Below, in pieces: positions 42,839-53,408 of a stretch of 64,000 nt of DNA; position 1 is the stretch's first letter; each line of letters starts with the position of its first letter. The translations under genes were made by a program, and so were the position numbers. The stretch is from assembly GCA_944322305.1 (NCBI GenBank), contig CALUOP010000001.1, forward strand, positions 248,001 through 312,000, read 5' to 3'. The stretch is from an uncultured Coriobacteriaceae bacterium. Its GTDB lineage: Bacteria > Actinomycetota > Coriobacteriia > Coriobacteriales > Coriobacteriaceae. The notes under the pieces are model-generated. The model was not told the origin of the DNA and did no database searches. It saw only the letters and a list, made by a program, of their open reading frames with translations.

Positions 42839-43142
42839 CGATGTGCGCATAAGGGCGCGCAAGTGCGCCGGGAGAAAGCACGGGAGCCAAAGGGCGCAGA
42901 GACGTCGCATGAGGAGCACCGCGGTACCGTGACGAGCGCGCCGCATGGGCGTTGCAAGAGGCCCCGCGGCTGTCGCGATGAAGGCGCTCTGGAAAAGCGC
43001 GACGACCGCTACGACGAGAAAAGCGCCCCCGGCCGCGTGCAAAGCAGCCGGGGGCGCTCGCATATCCCGAGGAAACCCCGTGCCTCTTAGGTTTAGGCCG
43101 CGCCCTTTTAGACCAGCTCTATAAGGGCGCGGCCGCCATGGC
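42839..43142. other. Gap between the orphan EIIB and the decarboxylase operon
   Basis: Holds two hairpins near its right end (43022-43058 and a second one at about 43095-43135 with GGCCGCGCCCTT arms). The first 180 bases are GC-rich and show no gene. Confidence 0.6.
43022..43058 (-). terminator. Terminator of the oxaloacetate decarboxylase operon
   Basis: AGCGCCCCCGGC and GCCGGGGGCGCT arms enclose 13 bases; the minus strand continues with TTTTCTCG. The hairpin is convergent with the plus-strand EIIB and could serve both directions. Confidence 0.75.
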
Positions 43143-44537
43143 TCAGACGGCGATGGAGACGTTGACCTCCTGCACGGGCACGTCGTAGAACGGATCCTCG
43201 CGCCGGCCGAGGAAGTCGCGCGCCTGCTCGGGGAACACGGCGTAGGAAAGCACGTCCTCCTCGGAGCGGGCGTAGCGGCTGATCTCCTCGCGGAGCTTGC
43301 CCAGCGCCGGCTCGAGCAAGTCGGCCGGACGGCGGGTCACCACCTCGTCGTCGCCGATGATGAGATGCTGGATCTCGGGCGAGATGCTCACGGGCGGCCG
43401 GCCGTACAGGCCGCGCACGTAGTCTTTGATCTCGGTCGGCACCATCTTGTAGCGCTCGCCGGACAGCACGTTCATGAGCGCCTGGGTGCCCACCATCTGC
43501 GAAAGCGGCGTCACCAGCGGCGGGTAGCCCAGATCGGCGCGCACGCGCGGCACCTCGGCCAGCACCTCGTCGAAGCGGTCCTCGAGCCCCTGCTCGGCAA
43601 GCTGGGAGAGCAGGTTGGAGAGCATGCCGCCCGGCACCTGGTAGATAAGCGCCTTGGGATCCACGGCGAGCACCTTGGGCTTCAGCACGCCCTCGGCGAG
43701 GAAGCGGTCGCGCACCGGGGCGAAGTGCTCGGCGATCTTCTCGAGCGCCTCCATGTTGAGCCCGGTGTCGAAGCGCATGTCGGCCAGGGCGATGGCCATG
43801 GACTCGGTGGCGGGCTGGCTCGTGCCGCCCGCGAACGGCGAGATGCAGGTGTCGATGACGTCGGCACCGGCCTCTACGGCCTTGAGGTAGGTCATCTCGG
43901 CGATGCCGGCGGTGCAGTGCGTGTGGATCTCGAGCGGCAGGTCCACGGCGCGCTTGATCTCGGCCACCAGCGCGTAGGCCGCGTCGGGCGTGAGGACGCC
44001 CGCCATGTCCTTGATGCAGATGCTGTCGGCGCCCAGCGCCTCCATCTCGCGGGACAGGCCCACGAAGTAGCGGATGGTGTGCACCTCGCTGGTGGTGTAG
44101 GAGATGGCGGTCTGCACCTGGCCGCCCGCCTCCTTCACGGCGCGCACGGCGCAGCGCAGGTTGCGCGTGTCGTTGAGCGCGTCGAAGATACGCACGATGT
44201 CGATGCCGTTCTCGACCGACTTCTTGCAGAAGGCGGCCACCACGTCGTCGGGGTAGTTGTGGTAGCCCAGGAGGTTCTGGCCGCGCAGGAGCATCTGGAG
44301 CTTGGTGTTCTTCACGTGCGCGCGGATGACGCGCAAACGCTCCCACGGATCCTCGTTGAGGAAGCGCAGGCAGCTGTCGAACGTGGCACCGCCCCACACC
44401 TCCAGGGCATGGTAGCCCGCCTCGTCCATGGTGGAGAGGATGGGCAGCATGTCCGCAAGGGGCATGCGCGTGGCAATCTGGCTTTGCTGGCCGTCGCGCA
44501 GGACGGTCTCGGTGAAGCCCACGTGGTTGCGCCTCAT
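43143..44537 (-). CDS. oadA: Oxaloacetate decarboxylase alpha (carboxyltransferase) subunit
   Basis: A 464-residue cytoplasmic subunit transferring carboxyl from oxaloacetate to biotin. Motifs match the pyruvate/oxaloacetate group: ETVLRDGQQSQIATRM with the metal-binding Asp, DIVRIFDALNDTRNLRCAV, ADSICIKDMAGVLTP and LEIHTHCTAGIAEMTYLKA (HxH site). The biotinyl domain normally fused at the C-terminus of OadA is absent and encoded separately (45921-46343). It is the last gene of the operon and its ribosome site (GGGGAGG) lies within the end of the oadG-like gene. Confidence 0.94.
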   Translation of the reverse strand: MRRNHVGFTETVLRDGQQSQIATRMPLADMLPILSTMDEAGYHALEVWGGATFDSCLRFLNEDPWERLRVIRAHVKNTKLQMLLRGQNLLGYHNYPDDVVAAFCKKSVENGIDIVRIFDALNDTRNLRCAVRAVKEAGGQVQTAISYTTSEVHTIRYFVGLSREMEALGADSICIKDMAGVLTPDAAYALVAEIKRAVDLPLEIHTHCTAGIAEMTYLKAVEAGADVIDTCISPFAGGTSQPATESMAIALADMRFDTGLNMEALEKIAEHFAPVRDRFLAEGVLKPKVLAVDPKALIYQVPGGMLSNLLSQLAEQGLEDRFDEVLAEVPRVRADLGYPPLVTPLSQMVGTQALMNVLSGERYKMVPTEIKDYVRGLYGRPPVSISPEIQHLIIGDDEVVTRRPADLLEPALGKLREEISRYARSEEDVLSYAVFPEQARDFLGRREDPFYDVPVQEVNVSIAV

Positions 44538-44540
44538 GGC

Positions 44541-44672
44541 CTACCTCCCCTCGGTGGGCGGGAAGAGCTTGGCCAGCGCCAGCGACACCAGGTAGATCAC
44601 GAACATCACCAAAAAGATGCCGCCCCAGCCGAGCCCCAGGATCTGCAGGGCAATGCCCAGGTTCTCTGTCAT
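44541..44672 (-). CDS. Small OadG-like gamma subunit, 43 residues
   Basis: A 43-residue membrane peptide that starts MTENLGIALQILGLGWGGIF behind AGGAGGGACC at 44672. It has one hydrophobic helix (about 8-33) and a short hydrophilic tail ending PPTEGR. Position between oadB and oadA and the single helix match the gamma/OadG-type anchor of Na+-translocating decarboxylases, though the usual zinc-binding tail is missing. It ends four bases before the oadA start. Confidence 0.85.
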   Translation of the reverse strand: MTENLGIALQILGLGWGGIFLVMFVIYLVSLALAKLFPPTEGR

Positions 44673-44684
44673 ATACGGTCCCTC

Positions 44685-45800
44685 CTAAAGCAGCAGGCCG
44701 AGGATCAGGCCGCCTGCCACAACCGAGGCGATCTGCCCGGCCACGTTGGCGCCCGCCGCCTGCATGAGGATGAAGTTCTGCGGGTCTTCCTCGGTCGCCA
44801 TCTTCTGGATGACGCGCGAGGACATGGGGAACGCGGAGATGCCCGCCGCGCCCACCATGGGGTTGATCTTCTCTTTGCGGAACAGGTTCAGCACCTTGGC
44901 GAACAGCACGCCGCCCACCGAGTCCATCACGAAGCCCACGAGGCCGAGCCCCATGACGAGCAGGGTGTCGAACTGCAAGAAGTCGTGGTACTCCATCTTG
45001 ACCGAGACGCACAGGCCCAAGAGGATGGAGATGAGGTTCACGAGCTCGTTTTGCGCCGACTTGGAAAGCGAGTCGAGCACGCCGCACTCGCGCAGCAGGT
45101 TGCCGAACATGAGGAAGCCCACCAGCGGCAGCGAGTCGGGCGCCACGAGGCCGGCCACCACGCAGATGATGACCGGGAACAGGATCTTGGCCGTCTGCGA
45201 GACCGCCCGCGGGTTGTACGCCATGCGGATGCGGCGCTCCTTCTTGGTGGTGACGGCCTTGATGGCAACAGGCTGGATGATGGGCACGAGCGCCATGTAG
45301 GAGTAAGCCGCCACCATGATGGCGCCCATGTACTTGGAGCCCAGCGAGTTGGCCACGAAGATGGAGGTGGGTCCGTCGGCGGCGGCGATGATGCCGATGG
45401 AGGCGGCGTCGGCGATGTCGAAGCCCAGGAGCGAGGCCACGATCACCACGAAGAAGATGCCGAACTGGGCCGCCGCGCCGAAGAGCAGAAGGAACGGGTT
45501 CGAGAGCAAGGGGCCGAAGTCGATCATGGCACCGATGCCGATGAAGAGCAGCAGCGGGAAGAGCTCGGTGTCGATGCCGGCGTCGAACAGGATCTGGAAC
45601 GGGCCGGGCTCGCCGCCGGTGGCGAGCACGCCCGAGCCGGGGATGTTCACGAGGATGGTGCCGAGACCCATGGGCACGAGCAGCGTGGGCTCGTACTGCT
45701 TCTTGATGCCCAGGTACATGAGGATGCAGCCTATGAGCATCATGGCGATGCGGCCCGGCTCGGCTACCAGAGCCAGCACGCCTTCTATCAAAACGTCCAA
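44685..45800 (-). CDS. oadB: Na+-translocating decarboxylase beta subunit
   Basis: A 371-residue membrane pump starting at a TTG at 45800 with AGGA upstream. About nine to eleven helices; the family motifs LFIGIGAMIDFGPLLSNP (with the Na+-binding Asp), AADGPTSIFVANSL and GISAFPMSSRVIQ are clear. It decarboxylates carboxybiotin and exports Na+. The substrate of the complex is set by the alpha subunit. Confidence 0.95.
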   Translation of the reverse strand: MDVLIEGVLALVAEPGRIAMMLIGCILMYLGIKKQYEPTLLVPMGLGTILVNIPGSGVLATGGEPGPFQILFDAGIDTELFPLLLFIGIGAMIDFGPLLSNPFLLLFGAAAQFGIFFVVIVASLLGFDIADAASIGIIAAADGPTSIFVANSLGSKYMGAIMVAAYSYMALVPIIQPVAIKAVTTKKERRIRMAYNPRAVSQTAKILFPVIICVVAGLVAPDSLPLVGFLMFGNLLRECGVLDSLSKSAQNELVNLISILLGLCVSVKMEYHDFLQFDTLLVMGLGLVGFVMDSVGGVLFAKVLNLFRKEKINPMVGAAGISAFPMSSRVIQKMATEEDPQNFILMQAAGANVAGQIASVVAGGLILGLLL

Positions 45801-45920
45801 CGGAAGTCCTTTCTGTTGCGGGGAGCGCTGGTCGGCGCAGGCGCGACGCCCAAACCCCGCGCGCGGCGGGAGAAAGGCGCGAAGAGGCGCCGACAGCCCG
45901 GCCAGGCGGGCCGAGACGCG

Positions 45921-46343
45921 CTAGCTGATGGAGAAGAGCGGGTCGCCGGGGTTCACCATGTCGCCCTTGGCAACGTTGATGGAGGCGATGACGCCGTCCT
46001 TCTCGGCCACGATCTCGGACTCCATCTTCATGGCCTCGAGCACCATGACGGGCTGGTTGACCGTGACGGCGTCGCCCACGGCCACGTGGATGTCGAGGAT
46101 GGTGCCGGGCATGGGGGCCGCCTGCGCATGGGCGCCGGCGGGCACCTCGGCCGATGCCGGGGCAGAGGCGGCGGGCTCCGGCGCGGGAGCCGGGGCCGGG
46201 GCGGCAGCTGGAGCGGCAGGCGCGGCGGGAGCGGGGGCGGGGGCGGTCACGGCGTCGGCGGGCGTGGGGGTCGGCGCGCCGATCTCCTCCATCTCCACCA
46301 GGTACGGCGTTCCGTCGATCGAGATCTTGAATTTACGAAGCAT
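45921..46343 (-). CDS. Biotin carboxyl carrier protein of the decarboxylase
   Basis: A 140-residue protein: about 25 N-terminal residues resembling the start of similar gamma-type carriers, an Ala/Pro-rich flexible linker (about 35-80), and a biotinyl domain (about 75-140) with the target lysine in VLEAMKMESEIV. It carries the carboxyl group from OadA to OadB. Its start overlaps the end of the preceding gene by 11 bases. Confidence 0.94.
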   Translation of the reverse strand: MLRKFKISIDGTPYLVEMEEIGAPTPTPADAVTAPAPAPAAPAAPAAAPAPAPAPEPAASAPASAEVPAGAHAQAAPMPGTILDIHVAVGDAVTVNQPVMVLEAMKMESEIVAEKDGVIASINVAKGDMVNPGDPLFSIS

Positions 46344-46731
46344 GATGCGTTTCCTCCAACGTCTTGGACTTGTACACACGTTTCACCACAAACGAGCTCT
46401 CCTCGCTTGCCCCGGCTCCCACAGCGGTCGCGAGCGCCGCCACGCGCCGATACTCGGGGTTGGGCACGAGCACGCGCTTGACCCGCCAGGTGCTCTGGGG
46501 GTAGTCGCCCGCCGCGATGGCTGCGGCAACCACGCACGCAACCTGGTGCTCGGCGGGATCCACCGGCACGTACGGCGCAAGCTCCTCCCAGTCGCTCAGG
46601 GGATAGCCCGGCGCGAACTCGGGCACCGGCGGCGCGGCGGGCGCCGCCTGAGCGCTGCGGGCCGCACGGCGGCGGTCTGCGGACTCATGCCGGCGACGCA
46701 GGAAGTCGCGCCACCAAGAACGCAATCCCAT
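46333..46731 (-). CDS. Decarboxylase-associated small subunit (delta/epsilon-like)
   Basis: A 132-residue protein beginning MGLRSWWRDFLRRRHE, without a clear transmembrane helix. The central DPAEHQVACVVAAAIAAGDYPQST segment and the VKRVL/VVKRVYKSK strands resemble short delta or gamma-like proteins in methylmalonyl-CoA and oxaloacetate decarboxylase operons. It is the first gene of the operon and overlaps the biotin carrier gene by 11 bases. Identity is moderate confidence; it could be an assembly factor. Confidence 0.7.
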   Translation of the reverse strand: MGLRSWWRDFLRRRHESADRRRAARSAQAAPAAPPVPEFAPGYPLSDWEELAPYVPVDPAEHQVACVVAAAIAAGDYPQSTWRVKRVLVPNPEYRRVAALATAVGAGASEESSFVVKRVYKSKTLEETHHAS

Positions 46732-46836
46732 CGGTCCTCCTCACTTAGCTTAAGGTACAGAGAAGCGCCGCCCCGTCGCATGGGCGGAACGGCGCTGGAC
46801 TGACTGTTCAATTGTACGTATTCTGTGAAGATGCGC

Positions 46837-46864
46837 CATCCCGCAAACGCTGCGTGGCGGGATG
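46837..46864 (-). terminator. Hairpin between the TPR gene and the decarboxylase operon
   Basis: CATCCCGC and GCGGGATG arms enclose 12 bases, about 150 bases past the TPR gene stop. The decarboxylase operon's promoter (TACAAT near 46812 on the minus strand) lies just after. Confidence 0.55.
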
Positions 46865-47017
46865 TGCGGCGTGAGCGGTAGCAGGCGGTGCCTCTGGGCG
46901 GGGCTTCTCGCCCAGAGGCGGCGTCGGACGGCCGAGGCCGCCTCGCCCCAGTGGCGCGGCAGGCACCGCGGCGCTGTTGCCGCGCCCGGCGCGCGGCGCC
47001 CCGCAGGCCGCGGCGCG

Positions 47018-49597
47018 CTATTCAAGCGAGCTGGCCAGCATGCTCATCACGTCGCCGCGCTCGCTCATGGCGATGAGGCGCACCAGCGGGGCCGCCGCGC
47101 GCGGGAAGCCGGCGTCCATGACGCGCATGGCCGTTGCCGCCGCAAAGTCAAGCAGCTCGTCGGAAGGCGCCAGCGCGATGCCGGCGCGGGCGAAGGCGCG
47201 CTCAATCTCCTCGCGGCCGGGCGCCTCCGCGCGCGCCGTCTCGCGCATGAGCTGCGCGCGCTCCTCGCGGGCCGCGACCCCTATGCGCGGGTCGTCCTCC
47301 ACCAAGGTGTAGCAGGCAAGCGCCGCGTCCTTGTCGCCCTCCGCCCACGCCGCGTAGGCCAGCCGGTAGTACAAAAAGGCGAACATCCCCGCCGACGCCT
47401 CGAAGCGCAGGGCCTTCTTGTAGCCCGCGGCCGCTTCGGCCGGACGGTGCAGGTCCATGAGGCACATGCCGTGGTCGAGGTAGCCCTGGGCGCTCGTGGG
47501 CGCCAGCTCGACGCACTGGCGCGCGTAGTCGAGCGCGTGCTCGGGGTCGTCGTTGCGCCGGCACAGGCGCGAGAGGTAGAGCCGCGCGTCGTAGGAGGAG
47601 TCGAGCACGCGGCGGTAGCGGGTGCCCGGCGCGGGGTTGAGCATCCCCACCGTGAGGCGCGCCACGGCGTTTGAGCAGTACAGCGCGGGGCGCTCGTCGC
47701 CGTCGGCGGCCTCCAGCGCGCTCAGGGCGTCCACCACGTCGGCCAAGCGCTGGGCGGCCTCCACCGGGTCGGCGTCCGCAAGGTCCACCGCCTCGGCCAC
47801 GCGCGGCCCCAGCGGGTCCTCGCCATGGAAGACATCCAGGTCGGACACGGTTTCGGCGCACAGGAGCTCGGCCAAGTCGGGCGGGAGCGGGCGGGCGTCG
47901 GCCCACAGCTCGGGTTGGGGCGCCACCAGCGGATCAGGCTCCGCTATGGGGGCAAGCGCGCCGTTCTCGTCCAGGTCGAGGATAAGCGCGGCGGGCGCCA
48001 GGCTCTGGGCGAGGGCCCGCACGTCGGCAGCCGAGCGCACAGGCTGCGGCGCGGCGGCAAGGACGCGCACCGCCTCGGTAATGAAGGGCAGGCGGTCAAA
48101 GGCAAGCGAGAAGACCGGGCGCTCGAACGCCAGGTCGGCGCAGCCAACCACCTGCGCGCGTACCACGCCCGCGCCAGCGCCGAAGGCCGCCGCGGCAGCG
48201 AGCGCGGCCAGACGCAGGCCGTAGGCCACCGCCTCGAAGGGAGCTTCGTCCGCGACGCTGCGCCATCCCTCCCCGTCCTGCGGGCACTCCTCCTGCGGCA
48301 TCGCCGCAGCAGGCGGCACGTAGAGGCGCACCGTGAAGGCGCCGGCGCGGGCGTCGCACCCAAACGCGTAGGCAAAGCGCGTGGGCAAAGTCAAGCTCTC
48401 GCACGCCGCGACGAAGCGCGTGCGCAGATCCCACTCGCCGCCCCGCGCCGCGCGGGCGCCGCGCATCTCCTGCCAGGGGTTCTCGCGCTTCTCGCCCTCC
48501 AAGAGCTCGGGGGCTGTGCGGGCCGCGGTGCGCACGCAGCGCGCGTCCTGATAGGCGCACAGCTCCTCCGGGTAGCGGGCGAGCAGATCGGCCTCCTGGG
48601 CCACGCGGGTGTGCGCGGCGGCGCGCGTGAAGGCCTTCTGCACGAGCACCAGGCGGTTCAGCGCGCTTTCAAGCGCCATCAGGCAGGCAACGTCGTCAGG
48701 ATCGAGCGCGGCCGGGTTGAAGCGCGTCCAGAACAGCTGGGTGGTGGAGAGGCGCACCACGGACACCTCGTGCTGGGCGGCGATGCGGCGCAGGCGGTCG
48801 GCGCCGGCGGCGGCGAGGATACGCGCCGCATAGCGCTCGAAGCCCGAGAAGCGCGCGCCGCGGGCCACGTCGAGCGCCAGCGCATCCACCGCGTCCGGGT
48901 ACGAGAGCTCGCGGAAGATGTCGAGCACGTCGGTCATGGTGCCGGTTGGCTCGGGGTCTGCGGAGGCGGCGGGGCCGGCGTCGGCTTCGGCAGACGGGGA
49001 TGACGGAGCGGCTTGCGCGTCGGCATCCCCGGCCGGATTGGCCGAGGCGTCCTGCTGCGACGCGCCCTTCTCGGCCGCGCGAGCCGCCGCGCGCTCGGGA
49101 AGGTAGACGAAGGCGAGGAACGCCACAGCGAGGAACTCGCGAAACTCCAGCTTGGCGCGCAGGTAGGGCATGCCGAGCTCGACGGTGGGGCGCACGAACG
49201 AGTAGGTGTTGCCGGGGCCCACGGCAAGCTCGGAGACCTGCGCGAGACCGCCGTGAGGGGTTACGGCCGCAACGCGGCCCGCGTGCTTGTCGCCCTCCCA
49301 CAGCGCCAAGCTTACCGCCGGGTTCGCCGCGGGCTCCTCGCGTCGGGGCTCGGTAGCGCGGAAAGCCTGGCCACCGTCCTTGAGCCACGCCAAGACGCGC
49401 CCGGTGCGCTTGCCGGTCAGCTCAACCAGATAGCCCAGGCCGCCCTTGGGCTCTTTGAGGCCGCCCCACACAACGGCGAAGCGCTCGCCTTTCTCCTCCC
49501 CCGGCAGCGCCGCCAGGTGGATGGCCTTGCACAGCAGCGGCAACCGGATCTCCGGGCGCTCGGTGCCGGTTGCCGTTGTGGGAATGGTGTTGCTCAT
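47018..49597 (-). CDS. Large TPR-containing protein of unknown function
   Basis: An 859-residue acidic-to-neutral cytoplasmic protein starting MSNTIPTTATGTERPEIRLP at 49597. It has no signal peptide or transmembrane helix. A low-complexity linker (about 170-215, Ala/Pro/Ser/Asp) splits an N-terminal domain from an Ala-rich helical middle. Near the C-terminus (about 640-740) two TPR units are visible: SYDARLYLSRLCRRNDDPEHALDYARQCVELAP and the following GYLDHGMCLMDLHRPAEAAAGYKKALRFEA. Nothing suggests an enzyme. Probably a protein-interaction scaffold; the family seems restricted to close relatives, which is my impression. Confidence 0.8.
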   Translation of the reverse strand: MSNTIPTTATGTERPEIRLPLLCKAIHLAALPGEEKGERFAVVWGGLKEPKGGLGYLVELTGKRTGRVLAWLKDGGQAFRATEPRREEPAANPAVSLALWEGDKHAGRVAAVTPHGGLAQVSELAVGPGNTYSFVRPTVELGMPYLRAKLEFREFLAVAFLAFVYLPERAAARAAEKGASQQDASANPAGDADAQAAPSSPSAEADAGPAASADPEPTGTMTDVLDIFRELSYPDAVDALALDVARGARFSGFERYAARILAAAGADRLRRIAAQHEVSVVRLSTTQLFWTRFNPAALDPDDVACLMALESALNRLVLVQKAFTRAAAHTRVAQEADLLARYPEELCAYQDARCVRTAARTAPELLEGEKRENPWQEMRGARAARGGEWDLRTRFVAACESLTLPTRFAYAFGCDARAGAFTVRLYVPPAAAMPQEECPQDGEGWRSVADEAPFEAVAYGLRLAALAAAAAFGAGAGVVRAQVVGCADLAFERPVFSLAFDRLPFITEAVRVLAAAPQPVRSAADVRALAQSLAPAALILDLDENGALAPIAEPDPLVAPQPELWADARPLPPDLAELLCAETVSDLDVFHGEDPLGPRVAEAVDLADADPVEAAQRLADVVDALSALEAADGDERPALYCSNAVARLTVGMLNPAPGTRYRRVLDSSYDARLYLSRLCRRNDDPEHALDYARQCVELAPTSAQGYLDHGMCLMDLHRPAEAAAGYKKALRFEASAGMFAFLYYRLAYAAWAEGDKDAALACYTLVEDDPRIGVAAREERAQLMRETARAEAPGREEIERAFARAGIALAPSDELLDFAAATAMRVMDAGFPRAAAPLVRLIAMSERGDVMSMLASSLE

Positions 49598-50010
49598 ATA
49601 TGACCCTTCGGTATAGCGGCGGGCATGGTGACGCCGGACGCACCTCTGCGGAAAGGCGCGCGGCGCAGCGGGAAGCCCGCCGCCCAACGTTCGACGATTC
49701 CCTAGCATCCTACCCGCACGCCGCGCATGCGAAACGCGGCAATCCAGCGGCCGGCGCGCGTTGGGCTCGGGGCTTTGCCCGGCGACCCGTGCTGGACGGG
49801 GCGCGCTGGGCGGGCTGCGCCGGATGCCCCACGTTGGGCAGTGCCCTGCGTTGGACAGGCATTCTGAGCGGCCACGCCGGACGGCCATCTTGGGAAGCCG
49901 CGCCCCAAGAATGTCGCCGCAGCGACCAACCGAGCAGTTAAGAGTCCGCGCGAAGGCCCGCCGCCTGCGCAAGATATCGGGAAGGCGGTTAACTGAACTG
50001 GCGCGGCGCA
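49598..50010. other. GC-rich gap before array 2
   Basis: About 410 bases with loosely repeated CGTTGGGC/CGTGCTGGAC blocks (about 49755-49865) that may be decayed relatives of the array units. No gene or terminator is clear. Confidence 0.5.
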
Positions 50011-50227
50011 GTTGGTCGCGATTTCGACGTTCTCGGAACGGTTAGGAGCGCAAACGTCAGCCAACTCCCGGAAATCCGGGAGTTGCGTGCGGTCGGAACG
50101 ACTAGCCGCTCCTTACATGTCGGAACAGCGTTCAATCGAAGCCCAAGATGTCGCCCGCGCGACCAACCGGAGCCTGGCCGCCATTTCCGCGACCAACCAG
50201 AGCTTAGCTGTCGTCGCGGTGACCAAC
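50011..50227. repeat. 30-bp-period inverted array 2
   Basis: Two forward units (50011 GTTGGTCGC, 50041 GTTAGGAGC) lead to a perfect central palindrome AACTCCCGGAAATCCGGGAG (about 50063-50084). Five reverse units follow, ending at 50107, 50137, 50167, 50197 and 50227, exactly 30 bases apart; the last three end GACCAAC. This is the most regular of the four arrays. It lies between the TPR gene and the PEP carboxylase terminator. Confidence 0.88.
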
Positions 50228-50273
50228 GCGCACGACGAATAATTCGCTACGCGCCATCTCCCTCCGCACATGC

Positions 50274-50309
50274 AAAAAGGCCGCCGCGAGGTTCTCCCCC
50301 GCAGCGGCC
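50274..50309 (-). terminator. Terminator of PEP carboxylase
   Basis: GGCCGCTGCGGGG pairs with CCTCGCGGCGGCC on the minus strand, followed by TTTTTGC, about 55 bases after the stop. Confidence 0.85.
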
Positions 50310-50364
50310 CTCTCGTTGCCGTTCTCGCCCAAGAGCGCTTATGCCGTACGCGCCGCCGCGGGCA

Positions 50365-53121
<2,757 letters not shown>

Positions 53122-53309
53122 GCGGTCTCCTTCCTGCGCAAGACCCGGCGAGCTGCGCGGGCTTGGCGTTGTGGGATACGCGCGGGGGCTAACGTCCCCA
53201 CGCGGCAGCCCCTGTATTATACGCAATCGCTGCCGTTTACCGAAAGATCCCTGCTCTTTGCCGAGAATGTTACACAACGGAGAAGAGCCCGTGGCGAGCA
53301 AGCGCGTCT

Positions 53310-53386
53310 ATCTGCCATGGGGGACGGGTACGGATGGCGGAACATGCCGCATGTTCCGCCATCCGTACCCGTCCCCCATGGCAGAT
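53310..53386. repeat. Perfect 77-bp palindrome with 38-bp arms upstream of PEP carboxylase
   Basis: Bases 53310-53347 are the exact reverse complement of 53349-53386 around a single C at 53348. The left arm begins ATCTGCCATGGGGGACGGGT. It is in the roughly 290-base gap between marR and ppc. In RNA it would form a very stable hairpin and end transcription or block read-through; in DNA it could extrude a cruciform. Confidence 0.9.
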
Positions 53387-53389
53387 GGC

Positions 53390-53408
53390 AGCAACCTGGC
53401 AGGTTGCT
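53390..53408 (-). terminator. Hairpin at the marR stop codon
   Basis: AGCAACCT/AGGTTGCT with a three-base loop, its right base in the marR stop codon. No T-run. With the palindrome beside it, it probably isolates marR from ppc. Confidence 0.6.

Noticed and set aside
50011-50227. A degenerate CRISPR array
   Set aside because: Units are 30 bases with only about nine conserved, no separate spacers, inverted orientation around a centre, and no cas genes in the window.
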